DNA from: Posidonia oceanica
Lineage: Eukaryota; Streptophyta; Magnoliopsida; Alismatales; Posidoniaceae
Length of the DNA stretch: 64,000 bases
Assembly: GCA_037176725.1 (NCBI GenBank)
Contig: JAZBRS010000060.1
Coordinates: forward strand, 54,030,001 to 54,094,000
Direction of reading: 5' to 3'
Shown one piece after another: positions 10,142 through 23,214 of this stretch; the stretch's first letter is position 1; each line of letters begins with the position of its first letter. The translations under genes and the position numbers were made by a program. The notes beneath the pieces are model-generated. The model saw only the letters and a program-made list of their open reading frames with translations, had not been told where the DNA came from and ran no database searches.

Positions 10142-11455
10142 ATTAGACTAGACTCCGGCTTTCGTTCCCGGCTTTTCGCTCGCTTGTTTTGCAGCTTTGT
10201 CTGCCTTGTGTGCCTTCCTCGCCTGTTTTGCTTGCTTTTCTGTGCAAACTCCTAGCAAGTCGCTTCGTGGCTACTTTGCTTAGGTTTTTGCACCTCTTTT
10301 ATCTCGGTTTGCGCTTTCCTTTGCTTGGCTTCGCTTGTTTGCTTGTTTATTTACTTATTGCCTTGCTTATGCCCCTATTTCTTTTACAGTCTGCTTACTT
10401 TTACCTTGCTTTACCTTACTTGCTTATTATTGCTTTAATTCTTGCACATTGCATGTCTACATACCTTGTTTGGCTAAAATACATGCTTTTTGGACGTTGA
10501 ATGCTTCTTTTACACTCTTGATATGTCACTACACACGCACATACTATGCTTACATGCCTTTTGACTTGATGAATGTTTCCTTTTCACCATCATATTCACA
10601 AACACTCGCACATGCCATGAACATGCCTTTTGTTGTGTTGTATGATGGTTGCTTGCCATTTTGACTGATTTTCTTCCCTTTTGCACTTGCCATGCTTAGG
10701 ATAGTAGAGACTTGTCTGCTTCCCCCATGGTTAACTAAAAAATGTAAGTAAAAAGAACTTCTAGGGGCAACTAGAGACTACAAACAATCCTTCACCCCCT
10801 TTGGTTAATAAAATGTGCAAGATAAAAAACTCTAATCATTTTGCATAAGCATCATATAGGGCATGCATTCTTCTCCTCTGAGTCCACCTACTAGTCTGCG
10901 AAGGACGGTTCCGGCCTCTTGTTCCACTGCTTTGGGCGTGGCATAAGTCGGTCGGTCCGTCCCCTCCTTGTCCGGGGGTCGTGTCGGTGTTAGTAAAGGG
11001 TACCACCCACGCTTTGGCGGGGTAGAGGCCACCAACGCACCACCCTGTCATTACCTGAGCTTTGGGCCGGGAGTTAGACAGGGGACCTACTTTTTCTGAC
11101 CTGAGTCGGTGACCCGTACATCCTGGGATACCCGGAGTAGACAACCTTGCTAGGAAACACTAGTTAGGTAAGGGGGGCATACTAGAAAGCATGCACATCA
11201 TTCATACCACTTAACTAACTCATTTGCATTCATCTTTTAGTTTCCAACCCTAATTTCCTTCTGTTGTGTCAGCGTGATCGGTAAGCGAGTTTCCCTTTGC
11301 CAGAGCTCGAGCACCGACTCTCGTTGGCGCCCTTTTGCGACCTAGTTCACGACCATTCCCCTTCCGAGCTATCCGCACTTGCGACGATAGCTCCCCTTAG
11401 GAAGCACCGCTTGAATACTCGTCGCAGCCCTGTTCTCACACGCTCTAGGTCAGCG
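10142..11455 (+). other. Element C untranslated leader
   Basis: 1.3 kb between PBS and gag. The first 650 bp are T-rich with many TTGC and CTTG words and no gene. The region 10861-11130 is conserved in the leaders of B and E. A predicted 105-bp intron (11168-11272) follows. The frame of gag is open back to 11297 but has no ATG before 11456. Confidence 0.75.
11168..11272 (+). other. Predicted leader intron, element C
   Basis: Donor AG|GTAAGG at 11168, branch-point-like CTAAC at 11215-11219, and a pyrimidine-rich run ending TGTGTCAG at 11272. Equivalent intervals of 112 and 109 bp are at the same place in E and B. Splicing is inferred. Confidence 0.5.
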
Positions 11456-14400
11456 ATGGCCCAGTACGTCAGTGAGTCTTCTTTTACCCTTGTCACGGAG
11501 GGTGTTTCCGTTCTGGCCCCTCCGGTTGCTCTTTCTGTCCCCCTTGTCTCCCCTCCGACGCCAGGGTTTCCTCCTCTGACGTCTCTAGGTTCTCAGTACA
11601 CCCCGGGACAGTGGCAAGCCTCCCTTCCTCCGGATCCGGTCACCGAGTCTATCTTGACGGCCGTTACTCGCGTTCCGGAGACGCCACTGCCCCCTCCGTC
11701 CCAGGGATACGTCGCTTTCGACATCCCTTCCACCGCTGCTGCGACTTTTTCCGTAGATCCCCTCCTTCCCGGACCGTCTATGTCCGTGACCCTTGCTTCT
11801 CAATCCCCGCCGGCACTGCACTTCAGCGTCCCCACTGCCGAGACGCCCGAAGCGCAGTACCAGCACCTGATGGAGCTTGCCCAGAGACTGCAGGGCATGG
11901 CTCTATCAGTTCGTCCTCCTTCTGTCTCTGTCGTCCCTGAGGTTCCTCCGAGGCCAGTTCCTGCATTTCATGCATCAACCTCTGCACCTCCCCCTCGACC
12001 ATCGTCGCAACTGCTCACAGTTCCGGCGATGGGGGCTCGTTTACCGCCTCCTCCTGCACAACACTTGGCACAGCATGCTCCACTTCCTTCTAGTGGTCAA
12101 CCCTTTGGACCGGCTGGAGCCCAGTACCTCACTGGCTCGCTGTCTGGCACTTCGCCTGTACAGCAACTGGTGCTCCGTCATCCTCCCCCTATCCCGGCAC
12201 AGCATGGCATTTATTCTTCTCCTCTTCATCAGGTCCAGCATCCTGCATACACTCCTGCATACACTATCCCCCAGCACGGATACGCCGGCCATCCCGTTGC
12301 TCCACCAGGCGACGCTATGGTAGATCCGGAGGAGCACTTAGGTGCGACCCATTTGGCGTATGTGCTCACTACCCCTGCTGATCCCTCTCCTACAGCAGCA
12401 ATCCCAGACCCCATCAATAACCGGATGGACATCTTGGAGAAGGCACTACGACTAGTGCAGGGTACCGAGCACCAGACCTACCAATTCCGAGACCTCTATT
12501 GCTTTCCAGAGGCGGTACTCCCTCCAAAGTTCAAAATCCCGGACTTCGAGAAGTATAATGGTAGGGGCTGCCCCGTAGCACACCTGAAGGCGTATTGCGG
12601 TGATCTCGCCCAGCTTCAGGCTGACGAGAGGTTGCTGATCCGCTTGTTCCAGAAGAGTTTGACCGGGCCGGCACTCAAGTGGTTCACATCACTCGATATG
12701 TCAGCCATCAAGACTTGGAACGACCTCAGTCAGGCGTTCCTAGAGCAATACTCCTTCAACCTCGATCTTGTCCCAAAGAGGGCGGACTTGATCGCCATCA
12801 AGCAGAACTCTGGCGAGCCGTTCGGGGAGTACGTTGGCTGCTGGCGTGCCCTTACCTCTCAGGTTCGAGATAGACCCTCTGACGAGGAATCTATCGAGAT
12901 CGTCATCAAAGGGGCGCAGCCGTCTCTCGGGGCTCTGCTCAGCATTCAGCCAGTCACTACTTTCGCGGCACTCATCAGAGCTAGAGCGCGCGTAGAGAGT
13001 TCTTTGCGGAGTGGCAACTTCCCGGCTCTCTCTGCGTTCGCTAAGCAGGCAGCGATCAGCAGCAACAGTGTCAACAACAGCACCTTCAACAACAACAACA
13101 GCGGCAGCAACAACAACCGCCCGAAGAGGAAGGACTCGCCGAAACCCGCTGTTGCATTCGTCGATTCTCCTGCTGTGCCTATTCGCTTGCCGTCTCGGCC
13201 TGCCCCAGCTCAGATGGTGTACGCTCCTGCACCTAGGAACCCGCACACACCGCACATCATTACCACCGCTAGACCGGTCTATCCTGCCGCACCGGTTCAG
13301 CAAGGCTCACACCCAAGGCAAAGAAGACCACCCGCTGAGAGGAGGAATTTCACCCCACTGGTGGAACCACTCACGGACATCTTGCCGAAGGTGGCATCGC
13401 TCCTGAAGTTCCCGGAGGTTCGTCCACCGCCAAGCCCTCTGCCGCATTGGTTTAGGTCGGACCTCTTCTGCAATTTCCATCGAAGCGTCGGGCATTCGAC
13501 GGATAATTGCTTCTCCTTGCGGAACGCAATTCAGGACCTGATCGAATCGGGAACGATTGTGATCGACACGCACGAGGCTTCCACTCAAGCACACCCTCAT
13601 GCATCTGCATCTCCAGCTGTTCCCCCGCATTCTGGCATCGTCCGCCAACCTTTACCGGAGCACTCTTATCCGGGAGGGGCGGGAACCTCAGGCGTCCACT
13701 CTGTCTTTCCTTCTGGGCCTGCTACTTCTGTAGTAGACCCTTCTGATCTTATCTCTGACATCTCTGAGCCTTTCCCGGTCAGTCTCTATCTCACGGCAGT
13801 TGCCGGCTCCGAGTCGGAAATCCATTTGATCCGACCGCGTGCCAGGCCGGAGCGCCCCCTCGCGCCTCCCGCCATGCTCCCTCAGGCTCAATCCCCTGTG
13901 CACCTCTTAGCTAGAGCCCAGCCTAGTTCTCCCATTCACCTTTTAGGGCAGCCCAAGCTACACCTTCTAGGCAGACCTCAACCTGCCCCAGCCTTCCCAC
14001 CCCAACAACCATACCCACTAGATAGACCTCAACATCCTGTAGGTCCCCCTGTAACCCCTCCTGTGCTCGCAGCACATGCTCCAGTCGTCATTGACTTGAC
14101 CCTGGACACCCATCGCGTCCCTTACAGCTACGCCACAGAAATGTGTGCGGAAGTAACGCGATCGGGGAGGGTTTACAGGCCCCTAATACCGGCAACTAGG
14201 CCAACTCGCCCTGGACCTGTTATACCCCCACCCTCGGGCCAACCCTTAGCAGATCCAACCCCAGATCAGCCCGTAGCTAGCCAAGCCCCTAGCCAGCCTG
14301 TAGTAACCCAGCTTCCTGCCACTACCCCTTTAGAACCTGCTAGAATCACCCCTCCAGCTGCTAGGAGAAGCCAACCTAAAGCAGACCTAACTTCCCAGCT

Positions 14401-17400
14401 TAAGAAGGTCAAAGCCGACATCTCCATCTGGGATTTGATCCACACTTCTGCCGAGCACCGCGAGGCTTTTCTTCGTGTGTTCCAGGCTGCTCGTGTGTCC
14501 CAGTCCATTGAGCCTTCTGCCTTGGAGAGCATGGTTGGGTTCATCGCGGAGCCCCAGGTCATCTCTTTTACGAGTGATGAGCTGCCTCCAGCGGGGATTA
14601 ATCACAACCAGCCCCTATTCGTCACGGTGCAGTTCAAAAGCTTTCGCATTCCCCTAACGCTGGTTGATAACGGGTCAGGCCTTAATGTCTGCCCCTTACG
14701 TACAGCAACCAAGCTCGGATTCAAAGCCGAGGATATCATGCCAGCCGTGAAGGGAATGACTGCTTTTGACAACACTCACCATGACGCTCTAGGGATTCTG
14801 ATTATCCCTCTGGCTATCAGTCTGGTTGTCTTCGACGTAGAATTCTATGTCGTCGACTTGAAGCCTAACTTCAATCTTCTGCTTGGGCGCCCTTGGCTTC
14901 ACAAGCATCAGGTCCTTCCTTCGACCCTCCATCGAATGATAAAGTACCGTCGTGGCGATGATGTCATTGTCGTCATGGCGGAGAACTTTGAGAAGGAGCG
15001 GATTGAAGCAGTCTCTCCCGTGTCTTCGCAATCCATCCCGTTTGACCCCGAGACTTCTGAAGCCCTATATCGCGTTAACCGGTGCGAGCCAGTTAACTTC
15101 GTTCCTGATCTTGAACGTGTCAACTCCTTGACCGTTCACAATAACCCCTTTCGAATGGTCGAGAATGTATGTCACAGGTGGGGTTACACAAAGGGTACGC
15201 CGCTCAGGCGTCACGGCCAAGGGATCGCAGAGCCGATCGTAGCAGTGGAGCGAAGGAAATCTGAAGGTCTCGGCTACAAACCAAAGCTTAACGAAGATCA
15301 CTGTTTCCAGCTCAGAGATCGTGCACCAGCCATTCCCAGAGACCTCACTAAATTTACCAGTGCAGGAATTCTGGGATCAACTGATTACCAAGCCACAGCG
15401 CCGACAGAGGATTGGGTGTGTATTGAGGACTACTACTCGGATGAGGAGCAGTCTGATGCAACAGAGGCAGTCCCAATCAACTCAGCAGAAACAGTGGTCA
15501 GAGCAGAGGCCCCACAGTCAGTTTATTTAGCTCTCCCTCTGGCAGAAACAGTAGGCAGCTCAGCAGCCCCTGTGGCAGACTCAAGTTCCCATCCTTCAGC
15601 AGCCACATCAGCTCCTCAAGATCAGACAGCAGCAGTGCAGGAGACAGAGACGCTCCTTTTGGCAGAACCAAGTATGCTACCAGCGGTCACAGCAACATCA
15701 GTGCCACTGCCCCCATCTCTGGAGGGGCAGTCCATCAACTCAGTCGGCAGCGTGGCCCAGCCCGCTCCCTCAGCATCATCTTCAGGAATGCAGCTGGCGC
15801 AGTCCGCTCCGCATTCTCCTGACGACCTGCAGCAGCTCTCATGGCAAGACCCCATGGCGTCAGAGGCTGCGCTCTCTCAGTTACGGCCCGATACAAAAGG
15901 CCAACTGAGCACTACATTCTCCGGGCCCTTGAGCCCTCTGAAGAGCACCCCTGCTTACTCTCCCACAGTGACCCTGGAAGCTTATCCATCAGCAGCACCG
16001 CTGGCCTGTCCATTTGGGCCTTCTACATCTGAACTGCCATCAGCGGACGCGCCCGTGAACCAGATCATGCAGATTCCAAGGGCGGCGATCCATCTTGCAG
16101 CCGGGCCAGTGCCGCAGGCCCCCGGCGCCTACTACGTCGACTCCCCCTCAGACGAAGAAGAAGGAGTGGCGATAGAAGCCCAGGTCGATTCTTGGATGTC
16201 TGACTTAGAGCTACTCTATCAAGAACAGATCAAGTCGGTAACAGAAGACCTGGCAGAGCATCAAGCTGCAGAAAGGAAAGGAAAAGCCGTAGTTACGGAT
16301 CCTCCTCTGCAAGAGGACCATGCTTCTATCATGGTCCTAGAAGACTCGGCAGCGCCGGACTCCCCTAGACCAGATGAGCTCATCACTCTTCAACCAGAAG
16401 GCGGGTCTAGGTGGTTTGTGCAACCTATGCCCCACCTGAGCAAGGTATCGAGCGGCAGTAACCAGATCAGCCGCTAGTCCGGCGTATCCTCCACAAGCAC
16501 ACTAGAAGACCCAGAGGGGGGAGAATCAGCAGTAGATGCAGCAGCAGCAGAGCAGAATGCCTCAGCAGCCTCAGTAGCACAGTCAGCAGAACAGTCAGCA
16601 GTATCAGCAGCAGAGTCAGTTGAGCCCTCAGCAGAATCAGCAAAGCACTCAGCAAAGCCAGTCAGGCCAGAGCAAACAGCAGAAGGAGTTGCTGGGACGG
16701 AGGTCGCGCACCGAGGCTACAAGAATACTCGAGTGAGCGTGACCATCCTGAAGCGTCACCAGGGCCAAGCAGCGGAACACATGCACTCTTTCGACATCAT
16801 AAGCCCTTCCTTCGAGAAAGAGATCCTCTCAGAACTTGTTGCTTATGGAGAAGAGGATGATACGGGCACAGACGAGACTGACGAACCTTTGCCCGAGTTC
16901 CAGCCCTATGACGACGACCCAGAAGGCCCCAACCTCCATGTCGAAGAAGAAACGGAGGTTGTCAACATCGGCACAGTTGAGGAAGTCAGAGAAGCTTGCA
17001 TCAGTGCCCAGCTGTCCACCCAGGCTCGAGCTGAATTCATCGCATTCCTGAAAGAATATGCGGACGTCTTCGCCTAGAGTTATGAAGATATGGTCGGCCT
17101 TGACATAGTGATAGTGGTGCACAATCTGCCCTTAAATCCGGATGCCAAGCCAGTAAAGCAGAAGCTAAGAAGATGGCGACCGCAGTGGCTGCTCATGATC
17201 AAAGAAGAGATAATGAAGCAGCTTGGAGTCAACTTTCTGAAGGTCGTTCTTTACCCTGAATGGCTGGCAAACATTGTACTTGTGCCCAAGAAAGATGGCC
17301 GAATCCGGATCTGCATCGACTACAGGGACCTGAACAAGGCGAGTCCCAAGGACGACTTTCCATTGCCCCACATTGACGTCCTAGTCGACAATACAGCGGG

Positions 17401-20235
17401 CCACAAAATGCTCTCCTTCATGGACGGCTTCTCTGGATACAATCAGATCAAAATGGCAGAAGAGGACATGGAAAAGACTTCATTCATCACCCCTTGGGGA
17501 GTCTTCTGCTACCAAGTCATGCCATTCGGCCTGAAGAATGCTGGTGCAACCTATCAGAGGGCCATGACTGCGCTATTCCACGACCTCATGCACCAAGAAG
17601 TGGAGGTCTATGTAGACGATATGATTGCCAAAACCAAAGAGCCCGAGGATCATCTTGCCTGTCTCAGAAAGCTCTTTGACCGTCTACGGAAGTACAAGCT
17701 GCGCCTGAATCCCAAGAAGTGCGTATTCGGGGTATCTTCTGGCAAATTGCTCGGCTACATTGTTAGCCAAAGGGGGATTGAGGTGGACCCGTTGAAAGCA
17801 CAAGCCATCGTGGACATGCCACCCCCAGGACTGAAAAAGAAGTCAGAAGTCTGCTTGGGTGTTTACAATATATCAGTCGCTTCATTGCACAGCTTACGCC
17901 CATCTGTGAACCCATTTTCAAGCTCTTGAGGAAGAATGCGCAGATTCACTGGAGCGAGGAGTGTCAAGCTGCATTTGCCAAGATCAAGCAGCTGCTGATC
18001 AAGCCTCCTGTCCTGGTCCCGCCTACGCCAGGGAGACCCTTATTTCTCTACCTTTCTACCACGCAGCATTCCATGGGCGCCGTCTTGGGCCAACATGATG
18101 AATCTGGTAGAAAGGAGCGCGCCATCTACTACCTGAGCAAGAAGTTTAATGAATGCGAAGCCAGGTACACAACACTAGAGAAGACCTGCTTGTCACTTGT
18201 CTGGGCTGCACAGAAGCTAAGGCACTACCTGATGGCATACCCAGTGCAGCTCTTATGCCGGCATGATCCTATCAAGTTCCTCTTTCAGAAGCCGGCCATG
18301 GTGGGCAGATGTGCCAAGTGGCAGGTGTTATTGTCTCAGTACGACATCACCTTTGTCACACAAAAGTCCATGAAGGGTCAAGCAATGGCAGACCATCTTG
18401 CTGACCTCCCTCTGCCTGAATACCAACCCCTCCAGACGCAGTTCCCTGATGAAGACATTCTTTTTGCGATGGAGGACTCCGAGCAGAAAAATCCTGAAGA
18501 AGCAGAGGAATGGCAGCTCTACTTTGATGGTGCAGTCAACAAGAAGGGCCGAGGCGTAGGCGCAGCGCTGACCACGCCCCAAGGACAGATGACTCCTTTT
18601 GCAAGAAAGCTGACTTTCACCTGCACAAACAACGAAGCAGAATACGAAGCGTGCATCCTGGGGTTGAAAGTCGCCCTCGAGCATGAGGCGCAGAAGCTGC
18701 ATGTGCACGGCGATGCCATGCTGGTAATTTCTCAAGTGAACGGTGAATGGAAGACAAAAGATCCCAAGCTTGTGCCGTATCACGAACACCTGCTGAGGCT
18801 GATGGAAAAATTCAAGAGCATCCGCTTCACGTACCTGAACAGAGCAAAGAACGCGTATGCAGACGCACTAGCAACTCTGGCATCCTGGCTCACCATTTCA
18901 GAAGACAGCACTGTGGATGTATCAGTCACTCGCATTGAACAGCCTGCATACTGCATGAGCATAGAGGAAGCGGATCCCGCGGAGGGGCAGCCCTGGTATC
19001 AAGACATAAAATCTTTCCTGGAGTCTGGTAGCTTTCCTCCTGATACCACAGCAACAGACAAGAGAACTTTGGCGCGTCTGGCGTCAAAATATGTGTTAGG
19101 GGCCGGGCAGCTGTACAGAAGGTCATACAATCAGATGCTACTGCGCTGCCTGAACAAATCGGAGGCTGACACGCTGATGCTTCAAGTGCATGCGGGGACC
19201 TGTGGCCCGCACATGAACGGCGTCCTCCTGGCCAAGAAAATCATGCTACAAGGTTATTTCTGGCGGACCATGGAAGCCGACTGCTGCCGGTTCGTGCATA
19301 GATGCCACAACTGTCAAATCCATGGAAACTTTATCAAGGCCCCTCCACATCAGCTGCACAACATGTCTTCGCCATGGCCTTTCTCCACCTAGGGGATCGA
19401 TGTCATCGGCGCCATCCACCCTGCTGCTTCAAATGGTCATCGTTACATTCTGGTAGCGATCGATTACTTTACTAAGTGGGTGGAAGCAGCTTCTTACAAG
19501 ACAGTCACCGCTTTGGCAACAGAAAAATTTATTAGAAACAATATTGTTGCCCGATATGGGGTCCCGCACTCTGTCATCTCTGATAACGGCTCAAACTTTA
19601 TTGCCAAAAGGATCGAAGAATACCTGCATAGTCTCAAGATCAAGCACCATCGATCCTCGCCCTATCGGCCTCAGATGAACGGAGCAGTGGAGTCTGCAAA
19701 CAAGAACATTGTCAAGATTCTAAAGAAAATGGCAGAAATCCACAAGGATTGGCACGACAAGCTCCTATACGCGCTCTGGGCGTACAGGACATCAATCCGG
19801 ACCTCTACAGGAGCCACCCCGTACTCTCTGGTGTACGGCATGGAAGCGGTGTTACCTGTTGAAGTGGAGATCCCTTCTCTGCGGATCCTGTGGGAAGCTG
19901 AGTTGGAAGAAGCAGAATGGGTTGAAGACCGCTGCGTCCAACTGAACTTGATTGATGAGCGCAGATTGCAAGCCATGCACAACGCTCACTGCTATCAGAA
20001 GCGGATGGCCAGAGCATTCTTGAAGAAGGTCCAGCCCAGAAGCTTCCAGCCAGGGGACCTTGTCTTGCGCGCCATTCATTTGCCTGACGGTCGAGGGAAA
20101 TTCCGACCAAATTGGCGTGGCCCCTTTGTGGTCAAGCAGATCTTTTCGGGAGGCACTGTAACTCTTGAGGATATGGACCAGGTCGAGCAGTCTGAGCCCG
20201 TCAACCTCTGCTATCTGAAGAAATACTATCAGTAG
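11456..20235 (+). pseudogene. gag-pol: Element C gag-pro-pol polyprotein (three TAG stops, one frameshift)
   Basis: Start: ATG at 11456 in the S-A-M-A-Q context shared with B and E. Domains in order: Pro/Gln-rich N-terminus; retrotransposon Gag capsid core (about residues 345-535); CX2HX4HX4C knuckle (13469-13510, residues 672-685); Pro-rich linker; aspartic protease with its D-N-G-S active site at 14666 (residue 1071); long acidic linker; reverse transcriptase with YVDD (17609-17620); a degenerate Ty3-type RNase H; a second RNase H of the archaeal type (DGA near 18530, later N-E-A-E-Y and Y-A-D-A-L); integrase with an HHCC finger (about 19185-19325) and D-D-35-E (19399, 19582, 19690). No chromodomain. 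TAG codons at 16475, 17075 and 19390 stand where E has CAG, TGG and TGG. A 1-bp deletion near 17820 shifts the rest. The frame ends with TAG at 20233. Confidence 0.92.
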
Positions 20236-21703
20236 CCGAAAGCGGCCCCGTTGCAGATGCCCTTCTCCCACCTATACTTGCATTCTCGCCTTCTTACTTC
20301 ATCCCCTTTCAAATCATCATCGTCATCCTTTCAACTCTTGCATTCTTTCTTTTCATCATCATCGTCATCCTCTCAAACATCGCATCTTTTGCCCAGTGAT
20401 GACAATTGGAAGTGCTTGCCTGCTCTGGAAAGAGTCACCCTGCCTCACCTGGCACTACTTAGATGTCTTAGCAAGTGAGGGAGCCACCACCAATAAGGAC
20501 AGGCGAACTGCCCAATCTCACAAGGACATACACCTCTGAGGGAGGAAAAAATGTTAGGTTGTGAGCTTGAAAAAAGTGAGAATAGACATCTAGGTTTGGG
20601 CACCTCCAAGGAACAGAAGACGAAGACAGAAGCCGTCCCTAGAGATAGGGGTGTGCAGTCTAACCCTGCTCCTTCTACCCATCACACAGCAGACCCAAAA
20701 CCTGAATCCATTACATTTCAAGCACCCTTCTTTTGCCACCAGAATGGGGATAGCAAAAGCCTGAAAAAAAGAGGAAAAAGATCAAGCAAAAAAAAAAGAA
20801 GAAAAAAGAGATCGAACAAAAACAAAAAAAAAAGGAGAAAAGCAAGCAAAACAAAAAAGAAGAAAAAGGCAAAGCTAGCCCCAAAAAACACAGGCACCGT
20901 TATCCCCCATACTTTACTAGAGATCCCCAGCATGTCAAGCCTGGAAAAGGGGTCTACCACATCCTCCCAAAAGCAAACACATACCTTCTCCTAGCTAGGG
21001 GCAGAGAAAGACTGCATACCTATGAGGGAGAAACCTTTCAAAAAAAAAGAGAGCCGAAAGAATAGGTGTAGGTCCTGAGAGTGCAGCCAGTAGCCTGTCC
21101 TCACCACATCACCACCTGTATAATGCCAACAACCTGTTCCGGAGCGCCACCAATAAGCCGAGAGTCTGAGTAGAGTCCAGTGAGTCAAGGACCACTCCCT
21201 TCCTCTGCAGCAGGCACCAAAGCACTCCGTATGCTGAGGGCACCCTAGCATACCCATCCACCCAAGCATACCCATCCATTCAAACATACTTATTCATCCA
21301 ATAATATTCATCCTCATAAGCATATCACTAGCGTCTTGCATTCATGCATCTTCTTCCTTTCCTTTCCCCTTCCGCCAATTTCTCCCGCTCTGCAACACGC
21401 TCAGGCCCTGAGGCAGTACTTCTCCCCAGCAGAGGCACGTCGACGACACTCAAGCTGCGCTGGTCCAGATTTCCTACCAACCCTCGCCCCCGTGTCCGCA
21501 AGACTGCTGCAGAATCCCCCTGCTTATCAGTGCTTAATTGCTATGTTCTGTTATCACTTTGCCTAGATGCATATTGGAACTACATTTTCAGTCTCAGTTT
21601 CTGCTTGTTGTCAGTGATTACATACCTGCGAGATCTGACTGTTTATTGATAGCAGGTACCTTCAAGCCTTGCAGTAATCTGCGTGTCTTCTGCAACCAGT
21701 ATA
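20236..21703 (+). other. Spacer between pol and extra ORF, element C
   Basis: No gene seen. It contains a purine-rich A/G tract (about 20555-20880) and segments shared with E's spacer (47520-48868). A donor-like GTGAGG at 20475 and an acceptor-like TTCCTCTGCAG ending at 21210 are both conserved in E (47799 and 48563). They would remove 736 bp and bring the extra ORF close behind pol. This intron is a suggestion only. Confidence 0.55.
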
Positions 21704-22903
21704 ATGGGTTTCCCTACTCTGCAGACTCCCGCACATTGCTCGGAAACCCTGCGAGAATGGATCGGCAGGCTCACTCAAGCAGACTGTGAACAGTTGCGCC
21801 TGTGGGGTATACCAACCAAGCTGCTAAAGGCTGCTGATGTGGAGGTCAGCTGCCACCTTCTGTGTGCCGCCGCAAGATTCTGGAAGCCAGCGCATCATGT
21901 CTTCCGCTTCAACAAGACCGAGCTGACACCTACACTGGAAGAGGTGCGTCGGATCTGCGGCTTTTCAAAGATCTTGGGGCCGCCTATTTTCATGAGGCGC
22001 GACGGATATCTCCGGGTCCTGAACCAACTGACTGGGCTCTCCACTCAAGACTGCCAACAGAAGCTAATCTGCACCAATGGACCAGAGCCTATGCTTCGCC
22101 TTGCACACTTTGATGATATCTTGAACAAGCGTGCTGACCTCGGAGATGAGCTGTGGCTCCGAGGATTCGTCATCTGCTTTTTGGGCGAACTAATCTTTAC
22201 TCATGGCCGACTGACAGTGGCCATCGAGGTCGCAGAGATTGCATTAGCTGTGGTGACCCAGCACATAGATCTGGCACCAGTTGTCTTGGCAGAGACTTAT
22301 CGTGGGCTGGACAACATTTCTCATCGCTGCCGCCACTTCCACGGTTGCGGAGCACTCATACAAGTCTGGCTGATCGCGCACTTAGAGATGGACCTCCTGC
22401 GCCCTCAAGTGCATGCTTTCGAAGCTTACTGCAGCAGCGCCCGTACCAGAGCAGACAAGAGCGTCAAAGACGAGTACGAAAGGCTATCAGCACTGACTGG
22501 CGCTGTGATCTGGCGCATCATTCCCTCTGCAGCAGGGCCATTCACAATCTTCTTCAGCGCGCGTGACACGCGGCTGATCATTCTTCCGGGCTTCACAGCA
22601 GGCGTAGAGTACCATCCAATCAGGGTCATGCGCCAGTTCGGCTTCCAGCAGGGCGCCTTCATTGACAGCACAGCGCCCGAGCTTCTACAGACTTATCCTC
22701 TCAGCACCACTGCCCCAACCAAGAAGCTTGCTAGTCTGATGTAGCATGGGGTCCGATCTACAAACGTTGCAGCTGTGAGAGGTACTGGATGCACTCCTGA
22801 TTATGAAGCCAAAGTCCGACAGCTCTGGCCAATCACTGAAGTCCCGCCAGGCGGCCCCTTATTCCCCGACTCCAGGCAGCCAAAGAAGGCCCGGGTTGAC
22901 TAG
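21704..22903 (+). pseudogene. Element C extra ORF, plant-mobile-domain-like, with a TAG
   Basis: Begins at the ATG at 21704, which aligns with the ATG of E's ORF (48869). It is open to TAG at 22742 (346 codons); the homologous frame continues to a TAG at 22901. The protein has L-R-E-W near its start, then the R-x-L-L-C-A/T-A-R-F-W-K-P and L-T-P-T-L-E-E-V blocks seen in plant mobile domain (PMD, aminotransferase-like) proteins. I recognise the resemblance but cannot score it. Extra ORFs downstream of pol are known in the Tat lineage and their function is unknown. There are no catalytic motifs, signal peptide or membrane segments that I can see. Residue identity to E's copy is high along the whole length. 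Confidence 0.8.
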
Positions 22904-23214
22904 GCCCTTGTGCGATCATCATGTGGTCTTCTTTCAAATTGTGCTGTACATTTCTGGCCTGCCGCAGGCATTGTACTTATCAAGATCATATTAATGGAAA
23001 CTGTTTCTGCTTTCTGCTTGCACATCAAGACTCCTTGCTGCATTGCATATCATCATCATCATTATCTTGGGCCCTCTAATCAGACTTGCAGACATCCCAA
23101 CGCGGCGAAGTCCTCAGCACCCAATCCGGAGCCTAGAGCATCTGCAGGCCCTCGACACTAAGCTCCGCCGTCCGGCGTCCCCAGCTGGTCATCCCCGGCT
23201 GGACCGCGGTCCTC

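Noticed and set aside
11297..11455. Upstream extension of C's gag
   Set aside because: The frame is open but has no ATG before 11456, and in E the same stretch carries stops.
16475..16477. Programmed gag-pol read-through stop in C
   Set aside because: E has CAG here and its stops lie elsewhere; the context is not a known read-through signal, so decay is simpler.
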